DNA of 64,000 nucleotides from Enterococcus ratti (GTDB taxonomy: Bacteria > Bacillota > Bacilli > Lactobacillales > Enterococcaceae): the NCBI RefSeq assembly GCF_001886195.1, contig NZ_JXLB01000004.1, positions 62,001 to 126,000 of the forward strand. Direction: 5' to 3'. Shown here piece by piece: positions 53,384 to 63,186 of the stretch. Numbering within the stretch: position 1 is the stretch's first letter; each line of letters begins with the position of its first letter. Both the position numbers and the translations under genes were made by a program. The notes beneath the pieces are model-generated. The model saw only the letters and a program-made list of their open reading frames with translations. It did not search any database and had not been told where the DNA came from.

Positions 53384-56065
53384 ATGAAAAAGAAAGTATA
53401 TATCATTTCACACAGCCACTGGGATCGCGAGTGGTATATGGCCTATGAACAGCATCACATGCGCTTAATTGAATTAATGGACGATCTTTTGGAACTGTTT
53501 AAAACGGATTCTGATTTTAATAGTTTTCATTTAGATGGGCAAACGATTATTTTAGATGACTATTTGCAAGTGCGCCCAGAAAAGAAAGAAGAAGTTCATC
53601 AAGCAATCAAAGCGGGTAAACTAAGAATAGGTCCTTTTTATATTTTACAAGATGATTTTTTAATCAGTTCGGAAGCCAATGCTCGGAATTTGCTGATTGG
53701 AGTGGAAGAAAGTAAGAAGTGGGGAACGCCTGTGAAGTTGGGGTACTTTCCAGATACTTTTGGAAATATGGGACAAACGCCGCAACTGATGAAGCAAGCA
53801 AAAATTACAGCTGCGGCGTTTGGACGTGGAGTCAAACCAATCGGCTTTGATAATAAGGTATTGGAAGCAAAAAATTATTCTTCTCGATATTCTGAAATGT
53901 GGTGGGAAGGACCGGATCGCACAAAAATTTTTGGTTTGTTATTTGCCAATTGGTATAGCAATGGCAATGAAATACCCGTTGATGAAAAGACTGCTAGAGT
54001 ATTTTGGGACCAAAAATTAGCCGATGCACAGCAATACGCTTCAACGGATCATCTGTTGATGATGAACGGAGTGGATCATCAACCCGTGCAAAAGAACATT
54101 TCGACGGCGATTAAATTAGCCAATAAATTGTATTCAGATTATGAGTTTATCCATTCTAATTTTGTTGAGTATCTTGAAGCAGTTCAAAAAGATTTACCCA
54201 AACATCTTGATTCGGTAAAAGGCGAATTAACCAGTCAAGAAACGGATGGGTGGTATACTTTGGCAAATACAGCTTCTACGAGAGTCTATTTAAAACAGTG
54301 GAACACTAAAGTTCAAAGACAAATTGAAAATATTGCTGAACCACTTGCAACGATGGCATATGAGGTTACTGGCAAATATCCTCATGATCAGTTTGATTAT
54401 GCATGGAAAACCTTGATGCAAAACCATCCGCATGATAGTATTTGTGGCTGCTCAGTGGATGCCGTTCATCGTGAAATGATGACGCGTTTTGAAAAAGCAA
54501 ATGAAGTAGGGAAATATTTAGCAGAAGAAGCTTTGAGACAATTAGCCAAAGCAATAGACACAAGTGACTTGCCTGAAGAAAGTTATCCTTTTGTAGTGAT
54601 GAATACAGCCGGAAATGCTAAAACAGGCGAAGCAAAGGTGACGATTGAATTAGAAAGAAAATACTTTGCAGAAGGTATCCCAGAAAAACTATATGATGCG
54701 TTAAAAAAACAGCCACAAAAAGATTATCATGTGGAAACAACGGATGGGAGACAGCTGCCGGCATTATTGTCTGAACCACTTGTAACATTTGATTATGATT
54801 TACCAAAAGATCGTTTTAGAATGCCTTACATGGCAAAAAAAATTACTGTGACTTTGCCAATTAGTGAAATGCCTGCGTTTTCATGGCAAACGTATGTCTT
54901 ACTATCAGGACCAGCTAAAATTGAAAAAGAAACGATGATTCAACAAAAAGGACGCGTGTTAGAAAATCAAACTGTTCGTTTAGAAATTCAATCAAATGGA
55001 ACGTTAACATTAAAAGACAAGTGTACAGGGAAACAACTAGATGATTTATTGACTTTTGAAGACGTTGGGGATGTTGGTAATGAATATATTTTTAAACAAC
55101 CAGAAAACGATCAACCAATTCTATCAAAAGACAATGAAAAGAGTATAGTAGAAATTATCACGGATACGAATGAATTAGCTCAGGTAAAAGTAATTCAGCA
55201 ATTAGTGATCCCACTGTCAGCAGACAAGCATTTAGAAAGTGAGCAACAACGAGTCGTTGAATTTCGGCATCGTAAAGCAGGACGCTGCAAAAAAATGAGT
55301 ATGTTGGAATTAACAACAGTAATTTCTCTAAGAAAAAATAGTAAAAAGATTGATTTTGAAACGACGTTGAACAACCAAATGAAAGACCATCGTTTACGTG
55401 TATTGTTTCCAACAAAGTTACATGTGAAACAACATGAAGCCGATAGCATTTTTGAAGTGGTGAGACGACCAAATGAGGTACCAAAAGAATGGGAGAATCC
55501 AACCAACCCTCAGCATCAGCAAGCATTTGTTCATTTAGAAAACGAAGAATATGGTGTAACAGTAGGAAATTATGGAATAAACGAATATGAAGTAATAAAT
55601 GGAAATATCATCGCGCTAACTTTATTACGATGTGTAGGGGAATTAGGTGATTGGGGCTATTTTCCAGCCCCAGAAGCACAATGTATCGGTCCGCATCGCT
55701 TTAATTATAGTATCGAATTGCATGAACCAAAAGAAAAATTTACTAGTTATCACCATGCCTATAGTGCACAAATTCCTTTTTCAACTTCTCAACTGACAAG
55801 ACAAGAAGGAATCCTTCCACAAAAAAAACACTATTTAATTTGTCAAGGAGAAACATTTGCAATTACAGCTTTGAAAAGGAGTAAGGTTGATAATAAAGTA
55901 GTGGTGCGTGGCTTTAATTTGTCTAATTGCACGGAACCAGTGAATGTAACAAAAGATGGGAAACAAGGAAATTTATTAAATTTGCTAGAAGAAGCGGTAG
56001 AAGAAACGATTGCTCCGACACTCATTCCTTATGAAATTCGGACAATCGGCTTTGAGGAGGAATAG
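53384..56065 (+). CDS. GH38 alpha-mannosidase
   Basis: This 893-residue cytosolic zinc alpha-mannosidase (MngB-like) cleaves alpha-mannosides. The N-terminal HSHWDREWY (about residues 9-17) gives zinc ligands His and Asp, and YFPDTFGNMGQ (about 123-133) gives the nucleophile Asp. NHPHDSICGCSVDAVHREM (about 346-364) carries the further zinc His. The helical middle domain and large beta-sandwich C-terminal region follow. AGGGGGAAA precedes the ATG by 7 nt. It is 10 bp after GH125 and 3 bp before the ROK kinase gene. Linkage preference cannot be read. Confidence 0.95.
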   Translation: MKKKVYIISHSHWDREWYMAYEQHHMRLIELMDDLLELFKTDSDFNSFHLDGQTIILDDYLQVRPEKKEEVHQAIKAGKLRIGPFYILQDDFLISSEANARNLLIGVEESKKWGTPVKLGYFPDTFGNMGQTPQLMKQAKITAAAFGRGVKPIGFDNKVLEAKNYSSRYSEMWWEGPDRTKIFGLLFANWYSNGNEIPVDEKTARVFWDQKLADAQQYASTDHLLMMNGVDHQPVQKNISTAIKLANKLYSDYEFIHSNFVEYLEAVQKDLPKHLDSVKGELTSQETDGWYTLANTASTRVYLKQWNTKVQRQIENIAEPLATMAYEVTGKYPHDQFDYAWKTLMQNHPHDSICGCSVDAVHREMMTRFEKANEVGKYLAEEALRQLAKAIDTSDLPEESYPFVVMNTAGNAKTGEAKVTIELERKYFAEGIPEKLYDALKKQPQKDYHVETTDGRQLPALLSEPLVTFDYDLPKDRFRMPYMAKKITVTLPISEMPAFSWQTYVLLSGPAKIEKETMIQQKGRVLENQTVRLEIQSNGTLTLKDKCTGKQLDDLLTFEDVGDVGNEYIFKQPENDQPILSKDNEKSIVEIITDTNELAQVKVIQQLVIPLSADKHLESEQQRVVEFRHRKAGRCKKMSMLELTTVISLRKNSKKIDFETTLNNQMKDHRLRVLFPTKLHVKQHEADSIFEVVRRPNEVPKEWENPTNPQHQQAFVHLENEEYGVTVGNYGINEYEVINGNIIALTLLRCVGELGDWGYFPAPEAQCIGPHRFNYSIELHEPKEKFTSYHHAYSAQIPFSTSQLTRQEGILPQKKHYLICQGETFAITALKRSKVDNKVVVRGFNLSNCTEPVNVTKDGKQGNLLNLLEEAVEETIAPTLIPYEIRTIGFEEE

Positions 56066-56068
56066 TAA

Positions 56069-56941
56069 ATGTATGGTGGGATAGAAGCTGGGGGAACAAA
56101 ATTTGTCTGTGCTGTCTCAAATGAAGGAGTTATTATAGAAAAAATAAGCATTCCTACGACTACGCCAGAAGAAACAGTGAAACATGTCTTGGAATTTTTT
56201 GATCAATATGAAGTAGATGCTTTGGGAATTGGTTCTTTTGGACCGATCGGAATTAATAAAAATGCAGAGAATTATGGGTATGTGTTAGCGACTCCCAAAA
56301 AAGGTTGGACGAATTATAATTTTTTAGGTACGATCAAAAAACACTATGCTGTGCCAATTGCTTGGACGACTGATGTAAATGCAGCGGCTTATGGGGAACT
56401 AGTAAAAGGAGCAGCCAAAGGGAAAAAAAGCTGCATTTATTTGACTGTTGGAACCGGGATCGGGGCAGGAGTAGTCATTGAAGATAATATTTTTTCTGGA
56501 ATCGCTCATCCAGAAATGGGTCATATTTGGGTGAAACGTCATTCAAAAGATGTGTATGAAGGAACATGTCCTTATCACAAAGATTGTTTGGAAGGATTGG
56601 CAGCAGGGCCTTCAATCAAAGCACGGACAGGCATTAAAGGACAAAATCTTCCTAAAGACCATCCAGTTTGGGAGATTCAAGCCTTTTACATTGCACAAGC
56701 CTTAATCAACTATACATTAACGCTCGCCCCTGAAAAAATTATTTTAGGTGGAGGAGTCATGAACCAAGAACATTTGTTGCAAAAAATCCGTCAACAGTTT
56801 GTCAAACAAATGAATGGATATATGGAAACGCCAGCAATTAATGAATATATCGTGCGTTGGGGTCTCCCGAATGAAAGCGGAATTATTGGTAGTTTATTAT
56901 TGGCAGAAAAGGAATACAAGAAGAAAAATAATAATCAATAG
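56069..56941 (+). CDS. ROK-family sugar kinase (fructo/mannokinase-like)
   Basis: This 290-residue ROK kinase phosphorylates a free hexose, here most likely mannose released by the mannosidases (or fructose). The phosphate loop GGIEAGGTKFVCA is at residues 3-15. LTVGTGIGAG is at about 125-134. The ROK zinc-binding group follows with His at GHIWVKRH, then CPYHKDC (about 167-173). The opening resembles the ScrK/GmuE group that includes fructo- and mannokinases. GAGGAGG precedes the ATG. It is the last gene of the operon, followed by a terminator. Confidence 0.9.
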   Translation: MYGGIEAGGTKFVCAVSNEGVIIEKISIPTTTPEETVKHVLEFFDQYEVDALGIGSFGPIGINKNAENYGYVLATPKKGWTNYNFLGTIKKHYAVPIAWTTDVNAAAYGELVKGAAKGKKSCIYLTVGTGIGAGVVIEDNIFSGIAHPEMGHIWVKRHSKDVYEGTCPYHKDCLEGLAAGPSIKARTGIKGQNLPKDHPVWEIQAFYIAQALINYTLTLAPEKIILGGGVMNQEHLLQKIRQQFVKQMNGYMETPAINEYIVRWGLPNESGIIGSLLLAEKEYKKKNNNQ

Positions 56942-57012
56942 GAGGATGACATTCCTTTGATTCCTTATATTAAATAAAATTTAGTAAGTTAAATTTGTTC
57001 ACATTGACCGAA

Positions 57013-57051
57013 GAATCCAGAAAATAGAAGTAGCTATTTTCGGATTTTTCG
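57013..57051 (+). terminator. Terminator of the mannosidase operon
   Basis: AATCC-A-GAAAATA pairs with TATTTTC-GGATT and TTTT follows. Confidence 0.8.
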
Positions 57052-57205
57052 GTTTGTCTTTAGTTGCTTGAAGGATTTCTTAACGTATGGATTGGGATGG
57101 CTAACATCAGGAATTTTTTCTTGAAGACATATCCATTGGTCGTAAGTTTAGCTTCAAAGTTACTTCATCTAATGGTATTTCTTAAAAATCGTCAGTTTCT
57201 CATAT

Positions 57206-58069
57206 TTAAGGGCTATTCCACAATGCTGGTAGTGCTTGACCTATGATTTTTTCTTGAGTAAAAGGATGGATCATGTGTAATTCTAACGCATGAAGCATTA
57301 AGCGCTTATCTGATTGATTTTGATAAAGTGGATCCCCAACAATAGGATGTCCATGATAACTTAAATGTACCCGAATTTGATGTGTTCGTCCCGTTTCTAA
57401 CACACAGTAAATTTTAGTCTGGTTATTTAATACTTGATCAACATAAACATGGGTTAAGGCAGATTGACCATGCTTATTATCAACGACCCGTTTTCTTCGA
57501 TCATGCCGGTCACGCCCAATTTTATCATTGAAAGTCATGTCATGTCTCATGGTTCCCCAAACGAGTGCTTGATATCGACGATAAATTTTTTTTTGTTCCA
57601 ACATTCTTCCTAAAATAGGTAATACAAAAGGATTTTTAGCAAATAAAATTGCACCGCTAGTCTCTTTATCCAATCGATGAACGACATAGGGACGTTGTTC
57701 TTTTTTTAATAGATAAGCAGCAAGATGATTCAGTAATGTGTCTTTTTCAGTAGGGGCGTTGGGATGAGTCTTCATCCCTGTCGGTTTATTTACGATAATT
57801 AAATGTTCATCTTCGTACAATGATTGAATAAAAGAAGCCTCACCCAACTGAACTTCTTGGTATTGATAATCTGAGTCTTCAAAATGTAAAGTAATGTGAT
57901 CCCCAGCGCAAACTTCAAAATGAAATAATGCCGGTTTTTTATTAATCCACACATTTTTTCGTATACGTAAAAAGTGCCGAACCTTTCTAGGAACGAGCCA
58001 TTCTTGTTCTAATAATTCTCGGATTGTTGTTGTAGGATGAGAGTCGGACAAAGTAATCGTAATTTCCAT
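57206..58069 (-). CDS. RluD/YjbO-like pseudouridine synthase
   Basis: This 287-residue pseudouridine synthase of the RluA/RluD family isomerises uridines in rRNA or tRNA. It has an S4-like N-terminal part (about residues 1-75) and a catalytic domain (about 80-285) with the RluA-group motif VVHRLDKETSGAILFAK, where Asp in HRLD is catalytic (about 130), and ETGRTHQIRVHLSYHGHPIVGDPLY (by position, about 222-246). ATG 58069 is chosen because AGAAGGAG lies 7 nt upstream. Target site cannot be assigned. The 57060-57205 stretch before its stop contains no gene. Confidence 0.92.
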   Translation of the reverse strand: MEITITLSDSHPTTTIRELLEQEWLVPRKVRHFLRIRKNVWINKKPALFHFEVCAGDHITLHFEDSDYQYQEVQLGEASFIQSLYEDEHLIIVNKPTGMKTHPNAPTEKDTLLNHLAAYLLKKEQRPYVVHRLDKETSGAILFAKNPFVLPILGRMLEQKKIYRRYQALVWGTMRHDMTFNDKIGRDRHDRRKRVVDNKHGQSALTHVYVDQVLNNQTKIYCVLETGRTHQIRVHLSYHGHPIVGDPLYQNQSDKRLMLHALELHMIHPFTQEKIIGQALPALWNSP

Positions 58070-58276
58070 AAGTTTACTCCTTCTAATCAAAGTTGCAGAC
58101 TTATTGTACCATTTTTAATACTTATTTAAGAAAAAAATGAAATATTTCTGACAATCTTATGCTACACTATCGTCACTACTCAAAAAAACAGTTCATCTAC
58201 ATCTTAAGCAGGAAGCATTAAAAAATTACCCATGATAAAATAAGACGATTTAATCAAATGAACAGGAGAAGAAAGA

Positions 58277-60448
58277 ATGGATTTTCAAAGCATTTTAAGT
58301 AAAATAAAAGCTGCTTTGATCAGCTTTTGGCGTTGGATTCGTCCCTATTTTGGGCAGCTCCATCGATGGCGAAAGCGTATTTGGAAAAAGTATCATATAA
58401 ATAAATTAATCCTATTGATCGGTTTGATCTGTGTGTTATTGATTAGCATCTATCTATTTATTTTAGCAAAGCAGGCAAATGTGGAGACACTAAAATCAGG
58501 TCTCAGTCAGTCCACCGTAATTTATGATAAAAAGAACGAAGAAGCTGGCACACTCTATGCACAAAAAGGAACCTACGTTGAATTAAATGCAATTTCTCCT
58601 TATATTCAAGATGCCGTAATTTCCACTGAAGATCGAAATTTTTATCAGCATCACGGCTTTGATATAAAAGGAATTGCTCGTGCAGCTGTTCGTATGATCC
58701 TTTCCGGAGGAACTTCTGGCGGTGGAGGAAGTACAATCACTCAGCAGCTAGCTAAGAATGCTTATCTAACGCTCGATCAAACGTTTGATCGAAAAGCAAA
58801 AGAGTTATTTCTAGCAATTGAAATTGAAAAGAAATACAGTAAAGCAGAAATTTTAACCATGTATCTGAACAATGCTTATTTTGGTAATGGCGTATGGGGA
58901 GTTCAAGATGCTTCAAGAAAGTACTTTGGCGTTGATGCGGCGAACGTGACCCTTTCAGAAGCTGCAACGTTAGCTGGCATGCTTAAAGGTCCCGGCATCT
59001 ACAATCCGATTGACCATCCACAAAATGCCAATAATCGAAAAAACACAGTGTTAAGTGTCATGAAGGAAAATAAAAAGATAACTAAAGAACAATACCAAGC
59101 AGAAAGTACAACAAATATCAGTCAATACCTGAATGACACCTATGATAATTCTGAATCTGGTTATCGCTATCCTTATTATTTTGATGCAGTCATTGATGAA
59201 GCCGTCAATAATTATGGATTAAAAGAAGAAGAAATCATGAACAAAGGATACAAAATTTATACCTCCCTTAATCAAAACTATCAAAAACAATTAGAAGCAA
59301 CGTATCAAAACAATACACTATTTCCAGCTAATGCTTCAGACGGTGCGATCGTTCAATCTGCTTCCGTTGCCTTAGACCCTCAAACAGGAGGAGTTGAGGC
59401 ATTAGTAGGACGACGTGGCGAACATGTTTTCAGAGGATTTAGTTTTGCTACCCAAATGAGACGTTCGCCGGGGTCAACGATTAAGCCGTTGAGCGTCTAC
59501 GTTCCTGCATTAGAAGCAGGCTATACACCTGCAAGCGTATTGAAAGACGAGCCTCAATCTTATTATAAAGCACATAACTTTGATGGCACTTATCAAGGCA
59601 GTGTTCCAATGTATCAAGCAGTAGCTAATAGTTTAAATTTACCAGCGGTGTGGTTGCTTCATGAAATCGGCTTACAAAAAGGTTACGACAAAGCAGAAGA
59701 ATTTGGCTTGCCGTTATCAAAATCAGATAAGTATTATGGCTTAGCATTAGGTGGCTTAGAAAAGGGCGTCTCACCACTTATAATGGCTGGAGCTTATAGT
59801 GCTTTTGCGAATGCCGGTAAAATGTATTCGCCACATCTCATCACTAAAATTGTCGATTCCACTGGGGCAGTTATTGTTGATAATACAAATAAAAAACCAA
59901 AGCAAGTAATTTCAGAAGAAACAGCCAATCAAATGACTTCGATGTTATTAGGAACATTTTCAAATGGAACGGCAATCGCTGCAAATCCTGCGGGTTATAC
60001 AATCGCAGGAAAAACAGGAACGACTGAAACCAATTTTGACTCTACAAAAGCAAATGATCAATGGATTATTGGCTACACACCCGATGTAGTAATCTCTACG
60101 TGGCTGGGGTATGAAGAATCTAATGAACAGCATTATTTAGAAGGAACGAGTGGAAATGTGGTGGGGAAAGTCTTTAAAAATGCAGCAGAAGGTATACTTC
60201 CTTATACCGAAAAAAGCAGTTTCTCAGTAGCGGATGCTTATGCGACGGGTGGAAAAGTAATGGCTGTCGATCAAGTAAATAATAATACTCAAACAAACGA
60301 AAGCTCTGAACAATGGAAAGAAAATCTACAAAAATATGGTGAACAAGCAAAAGAAGGTTTAAAAAAATTTGGTGAGAAGGTAAAAGAAGGACTAAAAGGC
60401 TTAGGTGAAGCAGCTAAAGACTTATGGCGTAGATCTCAAGGACAGTAA
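58277..60448 (+). CDS. pbp2A: Class A penicillin-binding protein, PBP2A type
   Basis: This 723-residue bifunctional enzyme polymerises and cross-links peptidoglycan outside the membrane. It has a cytoplasmic basic head, one membrane anchor (about residues 45-65), a GT51 glycosyltransferase domain with STEDRNFYQHHGFD (about 116-129) and GGSTITQQLAKNAYL (about 154-168), and a transpeptidase with SxxK (SPGSTIKP, about 395-402), SLN (about 454-456) and KTGTT (about 578-582). An amphipathic Gly/Lys/Glu C-terminus (about 670-723) is predicted. It closely parallels streptococcal PBP2a throughout. It is a target of beta-lactams. AGGAGAAG precedes the ATG. It is monocistronic or paired with the YlbF-like gene. 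Confidence 0.95.
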   Translation: MDFQSILSKIKAALISFWRWIRPYFGQLHRWRKRIWKKYHINKLILLIGLICVLLISIYLFILAKQANVETLKSGLSQSTVIYDKKNEEAGTLYAQKGTYVELNAISPYIQDAVISTEDRNFYQHHGFDIKGIARAAVRMILSGGTSGGGGSTITQQLAKNAYLTLDQTFDRKAKELFLAIEIEKKYSKAEILTMYLNNAYFGNGVWGVQDASRKYFGVDAANVTLSEAATLAGMLKGPGIYNPIDHPQNANNRKNTVLSVMKENKKITKEQYQAESTTNISQYLNDTYDNSESGYRYPYYFDAVIDEAVNNYGLKEEEIMNKGYKIYTSLNQNYQKQLEATYQNNTLFPANASDGAIVQSASVALDPQTGGVEALVGRRGEHVFRGFSFATQMRRSPGSTIKPLSVYVPALEAGYTPASVLKDEPQSYYKAHNFDGTYQGSVPMYQAVANSLNLPAVWLLHEIGLQKGYDKAEEFGLPLSKSDKYYGLALGGLEKGVSPLIMAGAYSAFANAGKMYSPHLITKIVDSTGAVIVDNTNKKPKQVISEETANQMTSMLLGTFSNGTAIAANPAGYTIAGKTGTTETNFDSTKANDQWIIGYTPDVVISTWLGYEESNEQHYLEGTSGNVVGKVFKNAAEGILPYTEKSSFSVADAYATGGKVMAVDQVNNNTQTNESSEQWKENLQKYGEQAKEGLKKFGEKVKEGLKGLGEAAKDLWRRSQGQ

Positions 60449-60512
60449 CCCTATGAAAACGAATAAACAAATGGTACAATAAAGTGAATAATTTATAGAA
60501 AAGAGGGTAACC

Positions 60513-60854
60513 ATGTCCAATATTTATGATAGCGCGAATCAAATCGAACGCGAAATTCGTCAATTACAAGAATTTAAAGCATTAGAAGAAGCTTACACAA
60601 AAGTAAAAGCAAATGAAGAAGCTTATCGCTTATTCAAGGATTTTCAAAGCATGCAAATAAAGTTGCAAGAAAAACAAATGAGCGGTCAAGAATTTAGTGA
60701 AGAAGATGCGGAAAAAGCACAAGAAATGACCATGAAAATTCAATCAGAAGAAGTGATAAATGACTTGATGAAAAAGGAACAACAATTCAGTACGATTATT
60801 AATGATTTAAACCGCATTATTATGACACCCGTCAGAGACTTATACAACAAATAA
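60513..60854 (+). CDS. YlbF/YmcA-family protein
   Basis: This 113-residue all-helical cytosolic protein of the YlbF/YmcA family is linked in Bacillus to RNase Y-associated control of RNA processing and competence. The pattern [21 protein letters not shown] (by position, about 12-32), the central [17 protein letters not shown] and the end IMTPVRDLY match the family. AGAGGG precedes the ATG by 8 nt. It follows the PBP2A gene by 64 bp. A strong terminator is at 60930. Confidence 0.9.
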   Translation: MSNIYDSANQIEREIRQLQEFKALEEAYTKVKANEEAYRLFKDFQSMQIKLQEKQMSGQEFSEEDAEKAQEMTMKIQSEEVINDLMKKEQQFSTIINDLNRIIMTPVRDLYNK

Positions 60855-60929
60855 GTCCTTTTATTCGAAAATATAAAGATTGAAATTCCACTAAAAAAGG
60901 TTAGAATGAAAAGAAGCTTCAGTCTAAAT

Positions 60930-60989
60930 AATAAGCCGGAATTTACGAAAATTGTTCATCAAATTTTTGTGAATTCCGGCTTATTTTTG
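60930..60989. terminator. Strong terminator after the YlbF-family gene
   Basis: AATAAGCCGGAATT and AATTCCGGCTTATT with inner AC-AAAATT/AATTTT-GT pairing form a very long stem; TTTTT follows. Confidence 0.9.
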
Positions 60990-61198
60990 AAGAATTTGTT
61001 TTAGCTTTTCCGTTATTTTTAAGGAAAAAAGCAAAGAATGAGTTTACTTTTCTCCTACGTGCTTTCTTGAAAATTAATTTTAATGAAGTAAATCTCCTTG
61101 TTTAATTAGTAGGAAGGAGTGTGTAGGAATAATTTAGACAATAAAATTAGAACTAACATAAATAGTCAGATTCTTAAACAAAGTAAGGTGGTGCAGTG

Positions 61199-61411
61199 AT
61201 GAAAAATAAAAAATTTTCTTGGAAAGATTTTTGGGAAATCGTTGGTTCTTACCTGTTCACGATTATCTTACTCCCTACATTTTATTCTTTAACAACTAGC
61301 CAAGTACTTTCTTTTGTCTTTAGTGAGAGCTATTTATCAGATATTTTTCTGTTATTTTGCTTCATTATTCTCCCATTTGCTATTTATAAAGGTACAAAGT
61401 ACAGAAGATAA
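61199..61411 (+). CDS. Small membrane protein, two segments
   Basis: This 70-residue protein has two hydrophobic segments (about residues 14-35 and 44-62), a basic N-terminus (KNKKFSWKDFW) and a basic C-terminus (YKGTKYRR). The ATG at 61199 is preceded by AAGGTGG at 7 nt; GTG 61196 is less well spaced. Its stop is 10 bp before the minus-strand transporter stop. No family recognised. Confidence 0.6.
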   Translation: MKNKKFSWKDFWEIVGSYLFTIILLPTFYSLTTSQVLSFVFSESYLSDIFLLFCFIILPFAIYKGTKYRR

Positions 61412-61421
61412 GAACTACCTG

Positions 61422-63175
61422 TCACTCATTTTTCATTTGATAAAAGTATCCTTTGTTGTTCATTAATTCTTCATAGGTGCCGCTTTCCATGATTTTTCCT
61501 TTTTCAATTACCACAATTTTATCGGCTTCTTTGATGGTAGAAAGTCGATGTGCGACGATAAAAGTAGTAGGTGCTTCAGTTAAGTAACATAATGCATGTT
61601 GAATCTTTTTTTCAGATTGTGTATCCAAAGCGGAAGTGGCTTCATCTAACAAGATGATTTTTGGTTTTCGAATCAGAGCACGAGCAATAGAAATTCGCTG
61701 TTTTTGTCCTCCAGATAACTTATCGCCGTTTTCTCCAACCATGGTATCTAAACCGTTAGGAAGTTCTTCAATTAATGAACGAAGTTGTGCGGCTTCAATC
61801 ACTTTATCTAACTGTTTTTTGGTGACATTTGTCAATCCATAAGTAATATTTTCTCTAATCGTTGCAGAAAAAAGTAAGGTAGTTTGTGGAACAACTGCTA
61901 AGAAACGCCGGACGCTACGCATATCCAATTGTGTTAAGGGTTGCTCATCAAGATAGATCGTGCCTGAAGAGGGTTGGATAAAGCCCATTAATAAATTCAA
62001 TAAGTTGATTTGCCAGAGCCGGAAGGACCAACAAAAGCAATGGTTTCACCGGATTTAACTTCTAAAGTGAATTGATCGATTGTCGGTTTTCTTGCCTGTG
62101 CATATTGAAAAGATACGTGATCAAAATAGAAATGCCCATTTATTTTCTTTACTTTCTTTTTTCCATGGTAAGCCTCAACTTCTTCCACACGCATCATTTC
62201 ACCAATGGAGGCAATGGACTCCATTCCTTTAGAAACTGTTGGAATAAGTGTGATGAATCCTGAAACGGAATTTATAACAGTTGTAAAATAGGTTTGATAC
62301 ATCACAACATCACCGGGTTGAATTTTAGCTTTTAAGGCCAAAATTCCTGTAAATACCAAGCAAACTAATTGAAATAATTGAAAACTTGCCCAACTGACAG
62401 AGCCAAAGACGGATTGTAAAATATCTAATTGAAAGCCTTTTTTATAAATCTGTGAAAAATGGGTGTTCAATCGTTTTGTTTCATAGTGTTCCAAAGAATG
62501 GGCACGGGCTATTGGTGCTAGCTCAATGGCTTCAAATACTTTGGCCGAAGTCTCTTCCATTTCTTGCCGAAAATCAGAGTTTGTCTGCTTAATTTTTTTA
62601 CGAAAGAAAATGACGACTATTGCAGCAAAAGGAACTGTTGCTAGAAAAAAGAGAAATACAATTGGACTTTTGTATAAAGTAATTCCTAAAGCTACTAATA
62701 AATTGACTAGAATATTCAACGTACTTACAAAAACTTGAGAAGAAAGTGTTTGGATTGCTTCGACGTCACGAATGATTTTTGATTGGATTTTTCCAGATTG
62801 CAGTTCTTTTTGATAAGGAATAGATAATTCTTGAATTTTATTAATTAAGGCTCCTCGTACCCCAGCTTCTACTTGACGAATAGATAAACTATGATATTTG
62901 ACATGAAAATAATTGGTCAAAATGTTTTGCACGATCAAAAAGAACATGAAGAAGGCATTTAAATAAATTGTGTGAAGCTGTTCAACATCTTTTGATGTAG
63001 CCGCATTGATTACATTGGCAATTACTAACGGCATTAGCCAAGAAGATAAATGTTTAATGACAAAAAACATACTAGATAAAGCAAATTGTCCATAATTTCC
63101 TTGATAAAGCCGCAATAAGACATAAAAAGGGTTTTTTGGATTCTTTTGATAACTCTCTTTTATATGATTTTCCAT
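61422..63175 (-). pseudogene. ABC exporter (fused membrane and ATPase) frameshifted in Walker A
   Basis: One gene is split into two frames. The first (from ATG 63175) gives six membrane segments and the start of the nucleotide-binding domain, ending right after GPSGSGKST with Tyr-stop. The second resumes as NLLMGFIQPSSG, Q-loop VPQTTLLF, LSGGQKQR, Walker B IILLDEAT and the H-loop VAHRLST to the end at 61422. One T missing in the run at about 62003-62004 (ACTTATTG instead of ACTTTATTG) explains it. Restored length is about 585 residues, an MsbA/LmrA-type multidrug or lipid exporter half-transporter. As written it cannot bind ATP. A base-calling error in a homopolymer is possible. Confidence 0.85.
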
Positions 63176-63186
63176 AAAATCAGTCC

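Noticed and set aside
55158-55526. Long minus-strand frames inside the GH38 gene
   Set aside because: They are shadows of the long plus-strand coding sequence and have no start signals.
57064-57246. 60-residue plus-strand frame before the pseudouridine synthase
   Set aside because: No ribosome site, overlaps the 3' end of the opposite gene, and composition is typical of a shadow frame.
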